This document shows positions 38,730 to 49,052 of a stretch of DNA of 64,000 nt, piece after piece (positions within the stretch are counted from its first letter, which is position 1; each line of letters opens with the position of its first letter). The notes beneath the pieces were generated by a model, which was not told the DNA's origin, made no database searches, and was given only the letters and a program-made list of their open reading frames with translations. The translations under genes and the position numbers were made by a program. Origin of the DNA: Azospirillum formosense (GTDB lineage Bacteria; Pseudomonadota; Alphaproteobacteria; Azospirillales; Azospirillaceae); assembly GCF_040500525.1 (NCBI RefSeq), contig NZ_CP159402.1, positions 992,001-1,056,000 of the forward strand, given 5' to 3'.

Positions 38730-40682
38730 ATGAGCGCCGCTCCACCATCCTCAACCCTGTCGACCGACGGCATTCCCATCGGCGTTTACGACGTCGACGC
38801 GCTCCTTGGCGAGCTGAGCGGCGACGCCCCGGTGGAATCGCCGGAGTCCGCCGTCTGCGTCCGCGTCGAGGAGATCTTCGCCCCCGCCGCGCGATTCCTG
38901 ATCGCGGAGGAGCTGGCGGAGTTCCTGGAGGCGCGCGGCATCACGCCCACCGAGTTCCTGCACAAGGTGGAGCCGCAGCGCTCCTTCCTCGACTGGCCGC
39001 GCCGCGCCCAGGTGCTGGAGCGGGTGGCCCAGCGGCAGGCCCGCCCCGGACGCCGGTCGCCCGCCATGCGGCTGGAGGAGCTGAAGCGGCTGGAGCAGGA
39101 GGTGCTGGCCGTCACCGCCCGGCGCGCCCACGGCGGCACGGCTCTGGCCATCGACGCCAAGCAGTTCGCCGCAACGGTCGCCCAGACCATGGCGCGGACG
39201 CCGGGTTTCCCCGGGCGCCACACCATCGATTGCTGGCTGTCCGCCTGGCTGGGGGAAGGGCGCAACCACGAGCTTCGGCTGGTGCGGATCCTGTCGCTCG
39301 ACGGCGACGGGCTGTCCGGCGAGGGCATCGCCATCCTCGACCAGATCGTCGGGGAAATGCTGGCCAACGGGCTGGTGGTCGAGGCGCTGTTCGGCTGGGC
39401 GGACGGGCTGCGCGGCGTGCTGGACGCCATGGCGATGGTCTGGCGTGGCGAGGCGCCGTCGCACCCCGACGCCCCGGCGGTCCTGCACCGCCTGTCCGCC
39501 TTCGTCGCCCGTCATCAGGCGCGCGCCGCCCGGCTGGGGCTGGAGGCGGGGGTTCACCACGCCCTGCTGGGGGATGCGCCGCTGTCCGGCGGCAAGGCGG
39601 AGCCGAACAGCGTGGCGGCGGTGCTGGACGAGCTGTCGGCGATCAGCCTCCTCGCCGCGCGCCTGACGGTGAAGGGCGGGGTGATCGGCGGGGAGCGCAC
39701 GACCCGGCTGATCGACCGGCGGGTGGCGCTTCTGCTGTCCGGCGCGCGGCTGGAGGCGGTGCTGCACGCCAAGAGCCACTACGCGCGCATTGTCGATCTG
39801 CTGGCCTTCGAGGGGGCGGTGTCGGGGGAGCGCAGCCGGCGCATGATCGTCGCCCATCTGCGCCGCCATCTCGAGGCCCGCGACTTCACCCAGCGCCTGT
39901 TCGAGACGGCCCGCACGCCGCGCGCCCGCATCAAGGCGCTGGCCGACTTGCAGCGGCGCGTGCAACGCTCGACCCTGCCGGACGGGCTGCGCGAGCGCTA
40001 CGTCCGCATGCTCGACGAGATCCAGAACACCTTCCTGCGCACCAACAAGGTCTTCGCCCGCATCGCCAAGGACCGGCCTCCCCAAGTCGACGAGGTCATG
40101 GAATTCGCCAGCCTGCTCGCCGAGGGCGCCTTCACCGAGGGGAAATGCGTGGCGGCGGCGCGCGAGCTGGTCGGGCACCATGTCCGCTCCACCGCCTTCC
40201 TGCGCGGCTACCTCGCCCGCTGCAAGGACGCGACGGAGCAGCGGGCCGAGCGCTTCGCGCGGTTCTTCGCGACGCTGGCCGAGGCGGGCCTGCCGATGCG
40301 CGCCATGAACACGCTGCGCGTCCTGCTGGCCGACGACGAGCCGGCCGCGCGCGGCTATGTCGAGATGATCCTGCGCGACCTCGGCATCACCGACCTCACC
40401 ATCGCCCAGGACGGGCGCGAGGCGCTGACCCGATTCGAGGAGCGGCAGGGCGCCTTCGACCTGATCGTCTGCGACTGGAAGATGCCGCGCCTGTCCGGGC
40501 TGGAGTTCCTGAAGCTGGTCCGCGCGGTGCGGCCCGACATGCCCTTCCTGATGGTCACGGCGCTCGCCACCATCATCGCGGTCGAGGAGGCGATGGCCCA
40601 CGACGTCACCGCCTACATCGCCAAACCCTTTTCTCCCGAACAGCTCGAGGAGAAGATCCTGGTTCTGGTGAACCGGCGCTGA
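38730..40682 (+). CDS. Receiver protein with long helical N-terminal region, pair 1
   Basis: The family of residues 1-525 is not recognised. This part is mainly helical, with the motif TPTEFLH near residue 75 and DEIQNTFLRTNKVF near residue 430, both repeated in the pair-2 regulator. The C-terminal receiver (about 526-650) has the acidic pair in LLADDEPA, phosphoacceptor Asp582 in VCDWKMP, and Lys in YIAKPFSPEQ. No DNA-binding domain is visible. The regulator follows its hybrid kinase by 13 bases, so they probably act together. The receiver is at the C-terminal end, opposite to usual transcription factors. Confidence 0.8.
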   Translation: MSAAPPSSTLSTDGIPIGVYDVDALLGELSGDAPVESPESAVCVRVEEIFAPAARFLIAEELAEFLEARGITPTEFLHKVEPQRSFLDWPRRAQVLERVAQRQARPGRRSPAMRLEELKRLEQEVLAVTARRAHGGTALAIDAKQFAATVAQTMARTPGFPGRHTIDCWLSAWLGEGRNHELRLVRILSLDGDGLSGEGIAILDQIVGEMLANGLVVEALFGWADGLRGVLDAMAMVWRGEAPSHPDAPAVLHRLSAFVARHQARAARLGLEAGVHHALLGDAPLSGGKAEPNSVAAVLDELSAISLLAARLTVKGGVIGGERTTRLIDRRVALLLSGARLEAVLHAKSHYARIVDLLAFEGAVSGERSRRMIVAHLRRHLEARDFTQRLFETARTPRARIKALADLQRRVQRSTLPDGLRERYVRMLDEIQNTFLRTNKVFARIAKDRPPQVDEVMEFASLLAEGAFTEGKCVAAARELVGHHVRSTAFLRGYLARCKDATEQRAERFARFFATLAEAGLPMRAMNTLRVLLADDEPAARGYVEMILRDLGITDLTIAQDGREALTRFEERQGAFDLIVCDWKMPRLSGLEFLKLVRAVRPDMPFLMVTALATIIAVEEAMAHDVTAYIAKPFSPEQLEEKILVLVNRR

Positions 40683-40806
40683 GCGGTGGAAATCCTATGC
40701 TCACGGTGGAATCCGTTCGTATGAAGGCGAACAACGAAACCGGCTGTTAACGGCTCGCCTCCTATTACGGGTCTATGCGCATCGCGCCTTTCGCGGTGGT
40801 ACACCC

Positions 40807-43452
40807 ATGAGGATGGAGCGGGGCTCCGTGGATCTTTCCGGCCGGGGCGGGCTGCCCCCCACCGACACCGACCTTGACGTGCGTGCCGGCCGGCTGGCCG
40901 GGGAAGCCGCGCCGCGCCGTGGGCCGGGCGGGCTGACCGACCTGCTGTTCCTCATGCTCGGCGCCGCCGGCCTGCTGGCCGTGATGATGCCGGAGGAGGG
41001 GCGCGACCGGCTGATGCTGCCGCTCGGCGTGATGACGCTGGCGATGGCGGCGCTGGCCGTGCTGTCGGTGCGCCGCGCCCGCGCCGCGGCGGCGGCGTTG
41101 GACCGCTCCGCCCGCCTGCTGCGGGCCGCCAACGAGGAACTGGCCGCCAGCCGCCAGCGCTTCCGCGATTTCGCCGAGGCCGCGTCCGACTGGTTCTGGG
41201 AGAGTGCCCCCGACCACCGTTACACCTACGTGTCCGAACGGCTGCCGGAGATCCTCGGCGGCGATCCGGCGCCGGTGTTCGGCGATTCGCTGCTCGACCT
41301 CGGCGCGCTGGTCGAGGACACCGACACCTGGCTGGACCATCTGGCCGACATCGAGGCCGGGCGGGCCTTCCGCGACCTGGAGGTCACGCTGCGCGACGGG
41401 GCGGGCGACACCCGCGTCTTCCGCATCAGCGCCCAGCCCTTCACCGACGCGGACGGGCGGTTCGCCGGCTACCGCGGCACCGGCATCGAGACGACCGCCG
41501 AGACGCTGGCCCTGGTCGAGGCGCGCTTCATGCAGTCGGTGGTGCACGACGCGCTGTCCAGCATCTCTGAGGGCTTCGTGCTGTTCAGCCCGGACGACCG
41601 GCTGATCTTCTGCAACGAGCGCTACCGCAGCGCCTACCCGAATCTGGCCGACGTGCTGGTGCCCGGCACCGCCTTCGAGGACATCCTGCGCGCCGGCGCC
41701 GAACGCGGGGGCTACGAGGGCGACGACCGCGAGATGGCCGACTGGATCGCCGAGCGGATGAAGCGCCACCTGCTGCACACCGATCCGGTGGACGGCCGCC
41801 TGTCCGACGGACGCTGGTACCGCATCAGCGAGCACGCCACCGGTTCCGGCGGCATCGTCAAGATCCTGATGGACATCACCGAGCTGAAGCGGCGGGAGGA
41901 GCAGCTCGCCGGCCAGACGGAGCGGCTGGAGGCCACCGTCAGCGCGCTCAGCGAGAGCGAGAAGCGCTACCGCCAGCTGGTCGAGCTGGCGCCCTACGGC
42001 ATCGTCATCTGGGACCGCCGGGCCATCCGCTTCGGCAACGCCGCGGCGGCGTCCATCCTGGGGGTCGACGGCAGCGGCGGGCTGGAGGGGGTTGACCTCA
42101 ACCGCTTCATCGTCGAGGCGGATACGGTGACGGCGCGGCTGGGGCTGGGCGCGGAGGGCGACCAGCAGAGGGTCGAATGCGCGATCGCCCGCCCGTCGGG
42201 CGAGCAGCGTCATGTGGAGATCGGCGCCTTTCCCGCGGTCTACCAGCGGGAGCCGGCGGTTCTGCTGGTGCTGAACGACGTGACCGAGCGCCGCCGCGCC
42301 GAGGCGGAGCTGCAGAAGTCGCAGAAGATGGAGGCGGTGGGCCGCATGGCCGGCGGCATCGCCCACGAATTCAACAACATGCTGACCGCCATCGGCGGAT
42401 TCGCCCGGCTGGCCGAACGGGCGCCGGACGATCCGGGGCGCGTCACCACCTGCGTGCGGGAGATCGCCAAGGCGTCCGACCGGGCCGCCGCGCTGACCGC
42501 CCAGCTTCTCGACTTCTCGCGCCGACGCCCCTCGGACGAGAGGGAGGTGGTGGCGCTGGCGCCGCTGGTGCGCGACCTGAAGGTCTTCCTGAAGCCGCTG
42601 ATGAGCGCCGGCATCGATCTGGACATCCGCATCGGGGATGGGGACGCCCACGCCGTCGCCAACCCGGTGATGCTGAACCAAGCCATCCTCAACCTCGCCC
42701 TCAACGCGCGCGACGCCATGCCGGACGGCGGACGGCTGACCATCGCGCTGGACAGCGTGCTGCCGGACGGGGCCTTCTTCGGGCGGCACGGCGCGCTGGC
42801 GCACGGGCGCTACGCCGTGATCCGGGTCATCGACGAGGGCTGCGGCGTGCCGGAGGCGGTGCGCGACCGCATCTGGGAACCCTTTTTCACCACCAAGGAG
42901 CCGGGCAAGGGCACCGGCCTCGGCCTGTGGATGGTCTACGGCACCGCCCGGCAGGCCGGCGGCGCCGCCGAGATGGAGGCCGGGCCGGACGGGCGCGGCA
43001 GCGTCTTCTCCATCCATCTGCCCGCCGTTCCCGCCCCCGTTCCGGCCGTTTCGCTGGCGGGCGGGCTGGGGCTGGGCGAGGACGAGGGGGCCGCCATCCT
43101 GCTGGTGGACGACGAGGATTCCGTGCGCACCTATGTCCGGCTGGCGCTGGAGGAGGCCGGCTGCACGGTGACGGAGGCGGTGGACGGGCTGGACGCGCTG
43201 GAGCGCTGGGACGAATGCGGCGGGCTGTTCGACGCCGTGGTGTCCGACATGTCCATGCCGCGCATGAACGGCCTTGAGCTGAGCCGCGCCTTGGCGGAGC
43301 GCAACCCCGACCTGCGCATCCTCTTCCTGACGGGCTACGCGTCCCATGAGACGGCGGCGGACATGACGGCACAGCCGGGCCGCCGGATCGTCATGAAGCC
43401 AGTGGCTCCGGACCGCCTGATCGAGGCGGTGCGTGAGCTGCTGGCCGAATGA
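40807..43452 (+). CDS. Membrane PAS hybrid histidine kinase, pair 2
   Basis: The 881-residue protein starts with two predicted membrane helices (about 42-62 and 70-90) with hardly any periplasmic loop. Three PAS domains follow (about 115-235, 248-365 and 380-495). The kinase core has His520 in [12 protein letters not shown]-box in [11 protein letters not shown], and G-boxes EGCGVP and GKGTGLGL. The C-terminal receiver has Asp814 in VSDMSMP. The second and third PAS domains are near copies of those in the pair-1 kinase. It starts at ATG 40807, with a second ATG six bases on. Compared with its paralogue it has gained the membrane anchor and one PAS domain. Confidence 0.85.
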   Translation: MRMERGSVDLSGRGGLPPTDTDLDVRAGRLAGEAAPRRGPGGLTDLLFLMLGAAGLLAVMMPEEGRDRLMLPLGVMTLAMAALAVLSVRRARAAAAALDRSARLLRAANEELAASRQRFRDFAEAASDWFWESAPDHRYTYVSERLPEILGGDPAPVFGDSLLDLGALVEDTDTWLDHLADIEAGRAFRDLEVTLRDGAGDTRVFRISAQPFTDADGRFAGYRGTGIETTAETLALVEARFMQSVVHDALSSISEGFVLFSPDDRLIFCNERYRSAYPNLADVLVPGTAFEDILRAGAERGGYEGDDREMADWIAERMKRHLLHTDPVDGRLSDGRWYRISEHATGSGGIVKILMDITELKRREEQLAGQTERLEATVSALSESEKRYRQLVELAPYGIVIWDRRAIRFGNAAAASILGVDGSGGLEGVDLNRFIVEADTVTARLGLGAEGDQQRVECAIARPSGEQRHVEIGAFPAVYQREPAVLLVLNDVTERRRAEAELQKSQKMEAVGRMAGGIAHEFNNMLTAIGGFARLAERAPDDPGRVTTCVREIAKASDRAAALTAQLLDFSRRRPSDEREVVALAPLVRDLKVFLKPLMSAGIDLDIRIGDGDAHAVANPVMLNQAILNLALNARDAMPDGGRLTIALDSVLPDGAFFGRHGALAHGRYAVIRVIDEGCGVPEAVRDRIWEPFFTTKEPGKGTGLGLWMVYGTARQAGGAAEMEAGPDGRGSVFSIHLPAVPAPVPAVSLAGGLGLGEDEGAAILLVDDEDSVRTYVRLALEEAGCTVTEAVDGLDALERWDECGGLFDAVVSDMSMPRMNGLELSRALAERNPDLRILFLTGYASHETAADMTAQPGRRIVMKPVAPDRLIEAVRELLAE

Positions 43453-43466
43453 GACGGGAGTCGGGA

Positions 43467-45347
43467 ATGGCTTCGGACCAGCGCAACACGGACGGCGGCC
43501 GGGAAACCGACGCCGACGGCGGAATCGACACAGCGGTCTGCCGGACCCCGGAGGACTTCTACACCCCGCAGGGCCGCGACAGCATCGGCCGGCATTGCCA
43601 GCGCTATTTCGACGAGAACGCGCTGACCCCGACCGAGCTTCTGCACTCCCCCCGCCACCAGCAGAGCCTGTCCAACATCCCGACCTTCGTCGCCATCCTG
43701 CAGCAGGCGGAACGGGCGATGGACCGCAAGGGCGCGCTGACCGCCCTGGTCAACGAGGTCGCCCGCGTGACCCGCGAGCGGCTGAAGGACGCCCAGCCGC
43801 CGGACCTGACGCCGGCCAGCTACGCCGCGACGGCGGAACGGCTGATCGCCGCCCGCGACGCCTTCACCGGGCGCTTCATGGTCGACGCGGCGCTGACCAC
43901 GCATCTGTACCAGGGCCGCAGCTTCGCCGAGAAGGCGCGGCTCCTGCTGGAACTGGCGGACGGTCTGGAGGACGCCGACGCGCTGGCGCCGCTCGACCGG
44001 CTGCTCGGCGAGATCCTGCGCAGCGACACCGGCACCGCCTCCTGCTCGATGGACGCGCCCTTCGTGGACCGGGTGGACATGATCGTGTCGCTGATCGCCG
44101 GCGACAAGCCGCTGTCCGACGAGGCGCCGCCGGTCTTCCGGGGGCTGGAGACGCTGGTGCGCCGCACGGCCATGCCGGTGCTGAGCGACAGCCTGATCTT
44201 CGCGCTGCGCCGCGAATTGTCGAAGCCCGACCGCTTCACCATCACCAGCGCCGGCGACCTGTTCGGGGTGGAGGCGGTGCAGCGGGAGATCATGGCGCTG
44301 AGCCAGGTGTCGCAGCGGCTGCGCACGGGAGAGGGCTATTTCGGCGGCGCCCGGACGGAGGCGGCGCTCCAGCGGCGCAGCGCTCTGCTCGTCAACGAGG
44401 ACACGCTGCCCGAGATCACCAAGGGCCGGACGCTGATGCAGAAGCTCCGCATCCTGTTCGTCCTGCAGAGGATGCCCCTGTCGCCGAGCGCCGAGCGGGC
44501 GGTGAACGGCTACCTGACGCAGTTCTTCGACGGGCGGGATTTCGCCGGGCGCCTGCTCGACTGCTGGAAGGAGAAGACCGAGAAGCTGAAGGGGCTGGCC
44601 GAGGTGCAGAAGCTCGTGCTCGACAGCGCCTTCGCCGAGGACGCCCGCGAGCACATGGCCGGGCAGATCGACGAGATCCAGAACGCCTTCATCCGCACCC
44701 AGCGCCTGCTGAGCCCCCTCCAGGGCAAGGACGAGCCGAACCCCGACATGGTGCTGGAGATGGTGCGGCTGGCCGGCGACGGCGCCTTCTGCCGCGGCAA
44801 GAGCCGGGCGGCGGTCGCCAAGGCGCTGTACCGGCAGGTGCACCGGCCGCGCTTCGTGCGCTCCTTCCTGCTGGGCGCCACGGGCGGCAAGGAGCGCTCG
44901 GCCCGCGCCTCCTGGATGCGTGGGGCCCTGGGGGTGATCGGGGTGCCCTTCATCGACCTCGGCGCCATCCGCGTCCTGGTCGTCGACGACGAGGACGGGC
45001 CGCGTCACTTCGTCGAATCGGTGCTGCGCGACCTCGGCATCGGCCACATCGACACGGCGGCGGACGGGCAGGAGGCGCTGCTCCGGCTGGCCGGGGACGG
45101 GGCATACGACCTGATCGTCTGCGACTGGATGATGCCGAAGGCCAGCGGCCTGGACGTGCTGCGCCGCGTCCGCGAGGTGCGGCGCGATCTGCCCTTCCTG
45201 ATGGTGACGGCGCTCGCCACGCTGAAGGCGGTGGAGCGGGCGCTGGCCCACAATGTCAGCGCCTACATCGCCAAGCCCTTCACCCCGGAGCAGCTCGAGG
45301 AAAAGGTCTTTCTCGTCCTGACGCAAAAATCGGCCCCCGGCGCCTGA
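43467..45347 (+). CDS. Receiver protein with long helical N-terminal region, pair 2
   Basis: The 626-residue protein is a paralogue of the pair-1 regulator. It shares TPTELLH near the N-terminus, DEIQNAFIRTQRLL near residue 410, and the end of the receiver (AYIAKPFTPEQLEEK). The receiver (about 500-620) has Asp553 in VCDWMMP and VDDED as acidic pocket. The N-terminal 490 residues have no known domain and look helical. ATG 43467 is preferred to 43449 because GGGAG lies 6 bases before it and the first ATG overlaps the kinase stop. The kinase ends 14 bases before, so this is the second kinase-regulator module. Confidence 0.8.
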   Translation: MASDQRNTDGGRETDADGGIDTAVCRTPEDFYTPQGRDSIGRHCQRYFDENALTPTELLHSPRHQQSLSNIPTFVAILQQAERAMDRKGALTALVNEVARVTRERLKDAQPPDLTPASYAATAERLIAARDAFTGRFMVDAALTTHLYQGRSFAEKARLLLELADGLEDADALAPLDRLLGEILRSDTGTASCSMDAPFVDRVDMIVSLIAGDKPLSDEAPPVFRGLETLVRRTAMPVLSDSLIFALRRELSKPDRFTITSAGDLFGVEAVQREIMALSQVSQRLRTGEGYFGGARTEAALQRRSALLVNEDTLPEITKGRTLMQKLRILFVLQRMPLSPSAERAVNGYLTQFFDGRDFAGRLLDCWKEKTEKLKGLAEVQKLVLDSAFAEDAREHMAGQIDEIQNAFIRTQRLLSPLQGKDEPNPDMVLEMVRLAGDGAFCRGKSRAAVAKALYRQVHRPRFVRSFLLGATGGKERSARASWMRGALGVIGVPFIDLGAIRVLVVDDEDGPRHFVESVLRDLGIGHIDTAADGQEALLRLAGDGAYDLIVCDWMMPKASGLDVLRRVREVRRDLPFLMVTALATLKAVERALAHNVSAYIAKPFTPEQLEEKVFLVLTQKSAPGA

Positions 45348-45579
45348 GAGGAGCAACCAAAGCTGGCTGCGGCATTCTTTTCTGTCTCCTGTGGGTTATC
45401 AATTTTTCGGCTGGGATACCAAAACAATCTCAACGGTTGCTCTGATGTTGTTGGACTTTCTTTGCGGTGAATTGAGTAAAACTATTAATAAATGAGTCAC
45501 GATTGCTTCGATAGCATTCCGGCAAAGAAACGGCCCGCGCGCCACCGCCCGTCGGCGCGGATTTGTCGGAAGGGTTGTC
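45348..45579. promoter_or_regulatory. AT-rich upstream region of the chemoreceptor gene
   Basis: This 232-bp gap is clearly richer in A/T than its surroundings, above all 45420-45520 (for example AAACTATTAATAAATGAG). It probably holds the promoter of the chemoreceptor gene. A TTGGAC (45451-45456) and a TTGCGG (45462-45467) stand before TATTAA (45483-45488), but none has ideal spacing, so no single promoter is assigned. Confidence 0.4.
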
Positions 45580-47265
45580 ATGTTCGATAATGTGTCCATC
45601 CGCTCGAAGCTCTGGGGACTGGTGGCTTTGGCGAGCGTCGCGTCGGCGGCCGTCGTCGGGGCCGGCCTCTGGCTGAATTACCAGCGCATGCATGCGGACC
45701 GCGTCCAGTCCCTGCGCTTCATGGTGGAGGCCGCCCACAGCATGGCCGCCGCCTACGAGGCGGAGGCCGCCGCCGGGCAGATCACGCGGGAGGAGGCGCA
45801 GGCCCGTTTCAAGCGGTCGCTTCTCGGCATGCGCTACGGCGGGCAGGAGTATCTGTTCGCGATCACGCTGGACGGCTTCGGCTTCGCCCACCCCAGCCCG
45901 AAGCTGATGGGGCAGAACGTGTCCGGCGTGAAGGACACCAAGGGCGCGCCGATCCTGATGGACATGGCCCGGATCGCCAAGGCCTCGGGGGAAGGCACCT
46001 ACGGCTATTACTGGAACGTCGCCCCGAACAGCGACGAGACCGCCGCCAAGCTGTCCTACATCAAGGTCTTCCAGCCCTGGGGCATCTACATCGGGACGGG
46101 CGTCTTCATCGACGACATCCGCGGTGCCTTCCTGGGCACGCTGTGGACCGTTCTGGTGGTAGCCGGTCTTCTGGCGGTGCCGGCGGTCGCCCTGATCGCG
46201 CTGGTCGGCGTGCGGCTCAGCGCCACGATCCGCAGCCTCAGCGCCCGCATGCACGCGCTGGCGGACGGCGATCTCTCGGTCTCCTTTCCCGAGGCGAACC
46301 GCCGCGACGAGATCGGCGCCATGGCCGGCGCCGCCCGCGTGTTCCTGGGCAACGCCGCGGAGAAGAAGCGCCTGGAGGCCGATCAGGCCGCGGCGCTGCG
46401 CCGCTCGGAGGAGGACAAGCGCCGCACCCTCGCCGGTCTCGCTGAACGGTTCGAGCGGAGCGTCGGCGAGGTGATGAAGTCGGTGTCGCACGAAACCGAG
46501 GCGATGGAGCGCGAGGCCCAGGAGATGACCCGCGCCGCCGGGCAGACCGACCGGCTGGCCGGGGCGGTGGCGTCGGCGACGGAGCAGACCTCGGCCAACG
46601 TGCAGACGGTCGCGGTCGCGACGGAGCAACTGTCGGGCTCGGTGGGGGAGATCAGCCGCCGGGTCGCCGACGCCTCGCGGATCGCGCGCGAGGCCGCCAC
46701 CGCGTCGGAGCGCGCCACCGGCAAGGTGACCGGGCTGGCCGAGGCGGTCGGGCGGATCGGCACCGTGGTCAGCCTGATCAACGACATCGCGGCGCAGACC
46801 AATCTGCTGGCGCTCAACGCCACCATCGAGGCGGCGCGCGCCGGCGAGGCCGGCAAGGGTTTCGCGGTGGTCGCCGGCGAGGTGAAGAGCCTCGCCAGCC
46901 AGACCGCCAAGGCGACCGAGGAAATCGCCGCCCAGGTCGCCGGCGTCCAGTCCGCGACCGGCGAGGCGGTGGCGGAGATCGGCGGGGTGGCGCGGGTGAT
47001 CGAGCAGGTGAACGGCATCGCCACCATCATCGCGTCGGCGGTGGAGGAGCAGGGGGCGGCGACCCAGGCGATCAGCCGCAACGTGCAGCAGGCCGCCGAG
47101 GTCACCCGCGATGTGGCGCGCGACATCTCCGGCGTGACCGCCGCCGCCGGGCAATGCGGGAAGATGGCCTACGCCGTGCTGGAGGCATCCCGGCAACTGG
47201 CCCAGCAGTCGGAGACCCTGAACGGCGAGATCGGCGGATTCCTCGGCACCCTGCGCACGCAGTGA
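45580..47265 (+). CDS. Methyl-accepting chemotaxis protein, single-Cache type
   Basis: The 561-residue receptor has an N-terminal membrane helix (about 12-32), a periplasmic domain of single-Cache type (about 35-185, with [22 protein letters not shown] and YYWNVAP), and a second membrane helix (about 190-212). A HAMP domain and a cytoplasmic signalling domain follow. The hairpin tip [33 protein letters not shown] is well conserved and would bind CheA and CheW. Single-Cache domains often bind small organic acids; the ligand is unknown. It follows the two kinase-regulator pairs after an AT-rich gap, in the same direction. Confidence 0.93.
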   Translation: MFDNVSIRSKLWGLVALASVASAAVVGAGLWLNYQRMHADRVQSLRFMVEAAHSMAAAYEAEAAAGQITREEAQARFKRSLLGMRYGGQEYLFAITLDGFGFAHPSPKLMGQNVSGVKDTKGAPILMDMARIAKASGEGTYGYYWNVAPNSDETAAKLSYIKVFQPWGIYIGTGVFIDDIRGAFLGTLWTVLVVAGLLAVPAVALIALVGVRLSATIRSLSARMHALADGDLSVSFPEANRRDEIGAMAGAARVFLGNAAEKKRLEADQAAALRRSEEDKRRTLAGLAERFERSVGEVMKSVSHETEAMEREAQEMTRAAGQTDRLAGAVASATEQTSANVQTVAVATEQLSGSVGEISRRVADASRIAREAATASERATGKVTGLAEAVGRIGTVVSLINDIAAQTNLLALNATIEAARAGEAGKGFAVVAGEVKSLASQTAKATEEIAAQVAGVQSATGEAVAEIGGVARVIEQVNGIATIIASAVEEQGAATQAISRNVQQAAEVTRDVARDISGVTAAAGQCGKMAYAVLEASRQLAQQSETLNGEIGGFLGTLRTQ

Positions 47266-47287
47266 ACGGTGGGGCGCCGGCGGGCCG

Positions 47288-48163
47288 TCAGTCGGCGGCG
47301 GCGCGCACCCCCAGATCCGGGGGCGCCGCTGGAACCGTCGCCTTCGGCGCCGGCTTTTCCCGCTCCGGCTTCTCCAGAACGGTCGTCTCCACCCAGTCCG
47401 CGACGTGGCGGGCGACCGCTTCCCAGCCGGGTTCGAGCATCATGCTGTGCCCCATCTCCGGGAAGAAGACCGGCTCCGTCCGGAAGGCGCGGGCGGTGGC
47501 CTCGACCTGATCCTTGGGGATCAGCCGGTCCTCCTCCGCGCCCAGAACGGCCACGCGGACGCCGCGGGCCGGCAGCAGCGGGAAGGGAATCCAGCCGCCG
47601 ATGTCGAGAAGCACGCGCTGCGATTCCTCCTGCATCCGCGGCTCATAGCGCTTGGCCAGTTCCAGCGGCACGCGGTCGGAGAACATGGCGCGGCGCACCG
47701 CCTCCGCTTCGATCCCGTTGGAGAAGGTCATCAGCATGCCCATCTGCTGGAACACGTAGGGATCGCTCCAGGCCAGCCGCAACGAGGACTCCAGCAGGCC
47801 GTGCGGCGGAGCGGAGGCCATCAGCACCGCCCCCGGGAAGCGGCGCCGGGTCATGGCCCGCTGAACCACCATGCCCCCCATGGAGTGGCCGATCAGCACC
47901 GGCGGCGCCGAGCAGGAGGCCACGGCGGTCAGCACGTCCTCCACGTAATCGGCGATGCCGAAGCTGTTCAGCCGGTCCCGTCCCGCGCTCCCGCCATGGC
48001 CGCGCAGGGAGACGGCGTGCGCCTCCCATCCCTGCTCGGCGAACCAAGGCAGGAAATGCTCGTCCCAGATCCAGCCGGCGCAGAAGGCGCCATGGACGAA
48101 CAGCAGGGGCACGGGCTTCACCGGACCCGCGGGGCGGCGGCTGAGGATTTCGAGCTGGGGCAT
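47288..48163 (-). CDS. Alpha/beta hydrolase
   Basis: The 291-residue protein has an alpha/beta hydrolase fold with LLFVHGAFCAGWIWDEHFLPWF at the oxyanion strand, nucleophile elbow GHSMGG, an acidic residue in GAEEDRLIP, and a catalytic His in PEMGHSMMLEP. A cap region sits between about 130 and 200. The C-terminal tail (EKPEREKPAPKATVP) is low complexity and not part of the fold. ATG 48163 was chosen for similarity; an in-frame ATG at 48217 would add 18 residues. The substrate is unknown. The neighbouring minus-strand hydrolase gene ends in the same direction 77 bases upstream. Confidence 0.8.
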   Translation of the reverse strand: MPQLEILSRRPAGPVKPVPLLFVHGAFCAGWIWDEHFLPWFAEQGWEAHAVSLRGHGGSAGRDRLNSFGIADYVEDVLTAVASCSAPPVLIGHSMGGMVVQRAMTRRRFPGAVLMASAPPHGLLESSLRLAWSDPYVFQQMGMLMTFSNGIEAEAVRRAMFSDRVPLELAKRYEPRMQEESQRVLLDIGGWIPFPLLPARGVRVAVLGAEEDRLIPKDQVEATARAFRTEPVFFPEMGHSMMLEPGWEAVARHVADWVETTVLEKPEREKPAPKATVPAAPPDLGVRAAAD

Positions 48164-48239
48164 GGGCGGTCCGATCCGGATGCTGCGGTGCGGGAAGAAG
48201 CCAGAGGTAGCCCGCATCGGTCCCGCTGTCGACCCGCGC

Positions 48240-48887
48240 TCAGCCGTTGGCAGCCTTGAGCAGATGGGTGGCGAACCAGGACCGCGCGGAGTCGGCCACC
48301 TGATCCAGTTTCCCCGTCTCCTCGAACAGGCGTCCGGCCCCCGGCACGACCTCCAGCGCCTTGGTGCAGTGCAACCGGGCGAAAGCGTCGTTGTTGAGGT
48401 CCAGCGCCGGAGCGTCCTTGCCGCCGACCACCAGCAGGGTGGGGGCGGCGACGGCGTTCAGCCACTCCTCCGCTAGATCGGGGCGCCCGCCGCGGCAGAC
48501 CACGGCGCCGATCCCGTCATGCTCCGCGGCGCGCCCCGCCGCGATCAGCGCCGACGCCGCCCCGGACCCGGCGCCGAAGAAGCCGATGGGCTTGCGCTCC
48601 ACCGCGGTGGTCGCGCGCAGATGGCGGACGGCCAGCAGCAGCCGCTCGGACTGGCGGTGGACGTCGAACTGGTTGGCCGGGTCGGCCTTTTCCTCCTCGG
48701 TCAGCAGGTCCATCAACAGCGTGGCGAATCCCGCCTCGCGCAGGCGGGCGGCGACGCGGACGTTGCGCGGGCTCGTCCGCCCGCTGGAGGTGCCGTGGGC
48801 GAAGACCACCGCCGCCTCGAAACCGGCGGCGGGTGTCCCGAATTGCCCCGCAAGGCCGAGCGGTGGAATGTAGAGCGTCGTCTCCAT
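48240..48887 (-). CDS. Dienelactone hydrolase-like alpha/beta hydrolase
   Basis: The 215-residue protein resembles the dienelactone hydrolase-like proteins often found next to phosphoribosyltransferases: VVFAHGTSSGRTSPRN, LLMDLLTEEEKAD, and a nucleophile-elbow segment GFFGAGSGAASAL. In place of the usual GxSxG it has GAGSG, so Ser of GSG is the candidate nucleophile. A catalytic Asp lies in VVGGKDAPALD. The final His is not obvious (GRLFEE occupies the usual position after PGAG). Activity is therefore uncertain. The ATG follows GGGGGAAAGG, a good ribosome-binding site. Confidence 0.72.
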   Translation of the reverse strand: METTLYIPPLGLAGQFGTPAAGFEAAVVFAHGTSSGRTSPRNVRVAARLREAGFATLLMDLLTEEEKADPANQFDVHRQSERLLLAVRHLRATTAVERKPIGFFGAGSGAASALIAAGRAAEHDGIGAVVCRGGRPDLAEEWLNAVAAPTLLVVGGKDAPALDLNNDAFARLHCTKALEVVPGAGRLFEETGKLDQVADSARSWFATHLLKAANG

Positions 48888-49052
48888 GCGCCTTTCCCCC
48901 TTTCGTTGGGCCTTGCCCCGATGAGGTGCCCGGCCGGTGGCTTAACAGGCCGGGTGGTCGGTCCGTGCCCGATGGCCTACACTGGCGATCAGTGGCGATC
49001 CCGGACCGAATCCAGAGATCGCTATCGTTCCCCGGTAAAGGGAGACCCACCT

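Noticed and set aside
40765-43347. Minus-strand frame of 860 codons opposite the second hybrid kinase
   Set aside because: Shadow frame; rich in Gly, Ala, Arg, Gln and His, with no motif.
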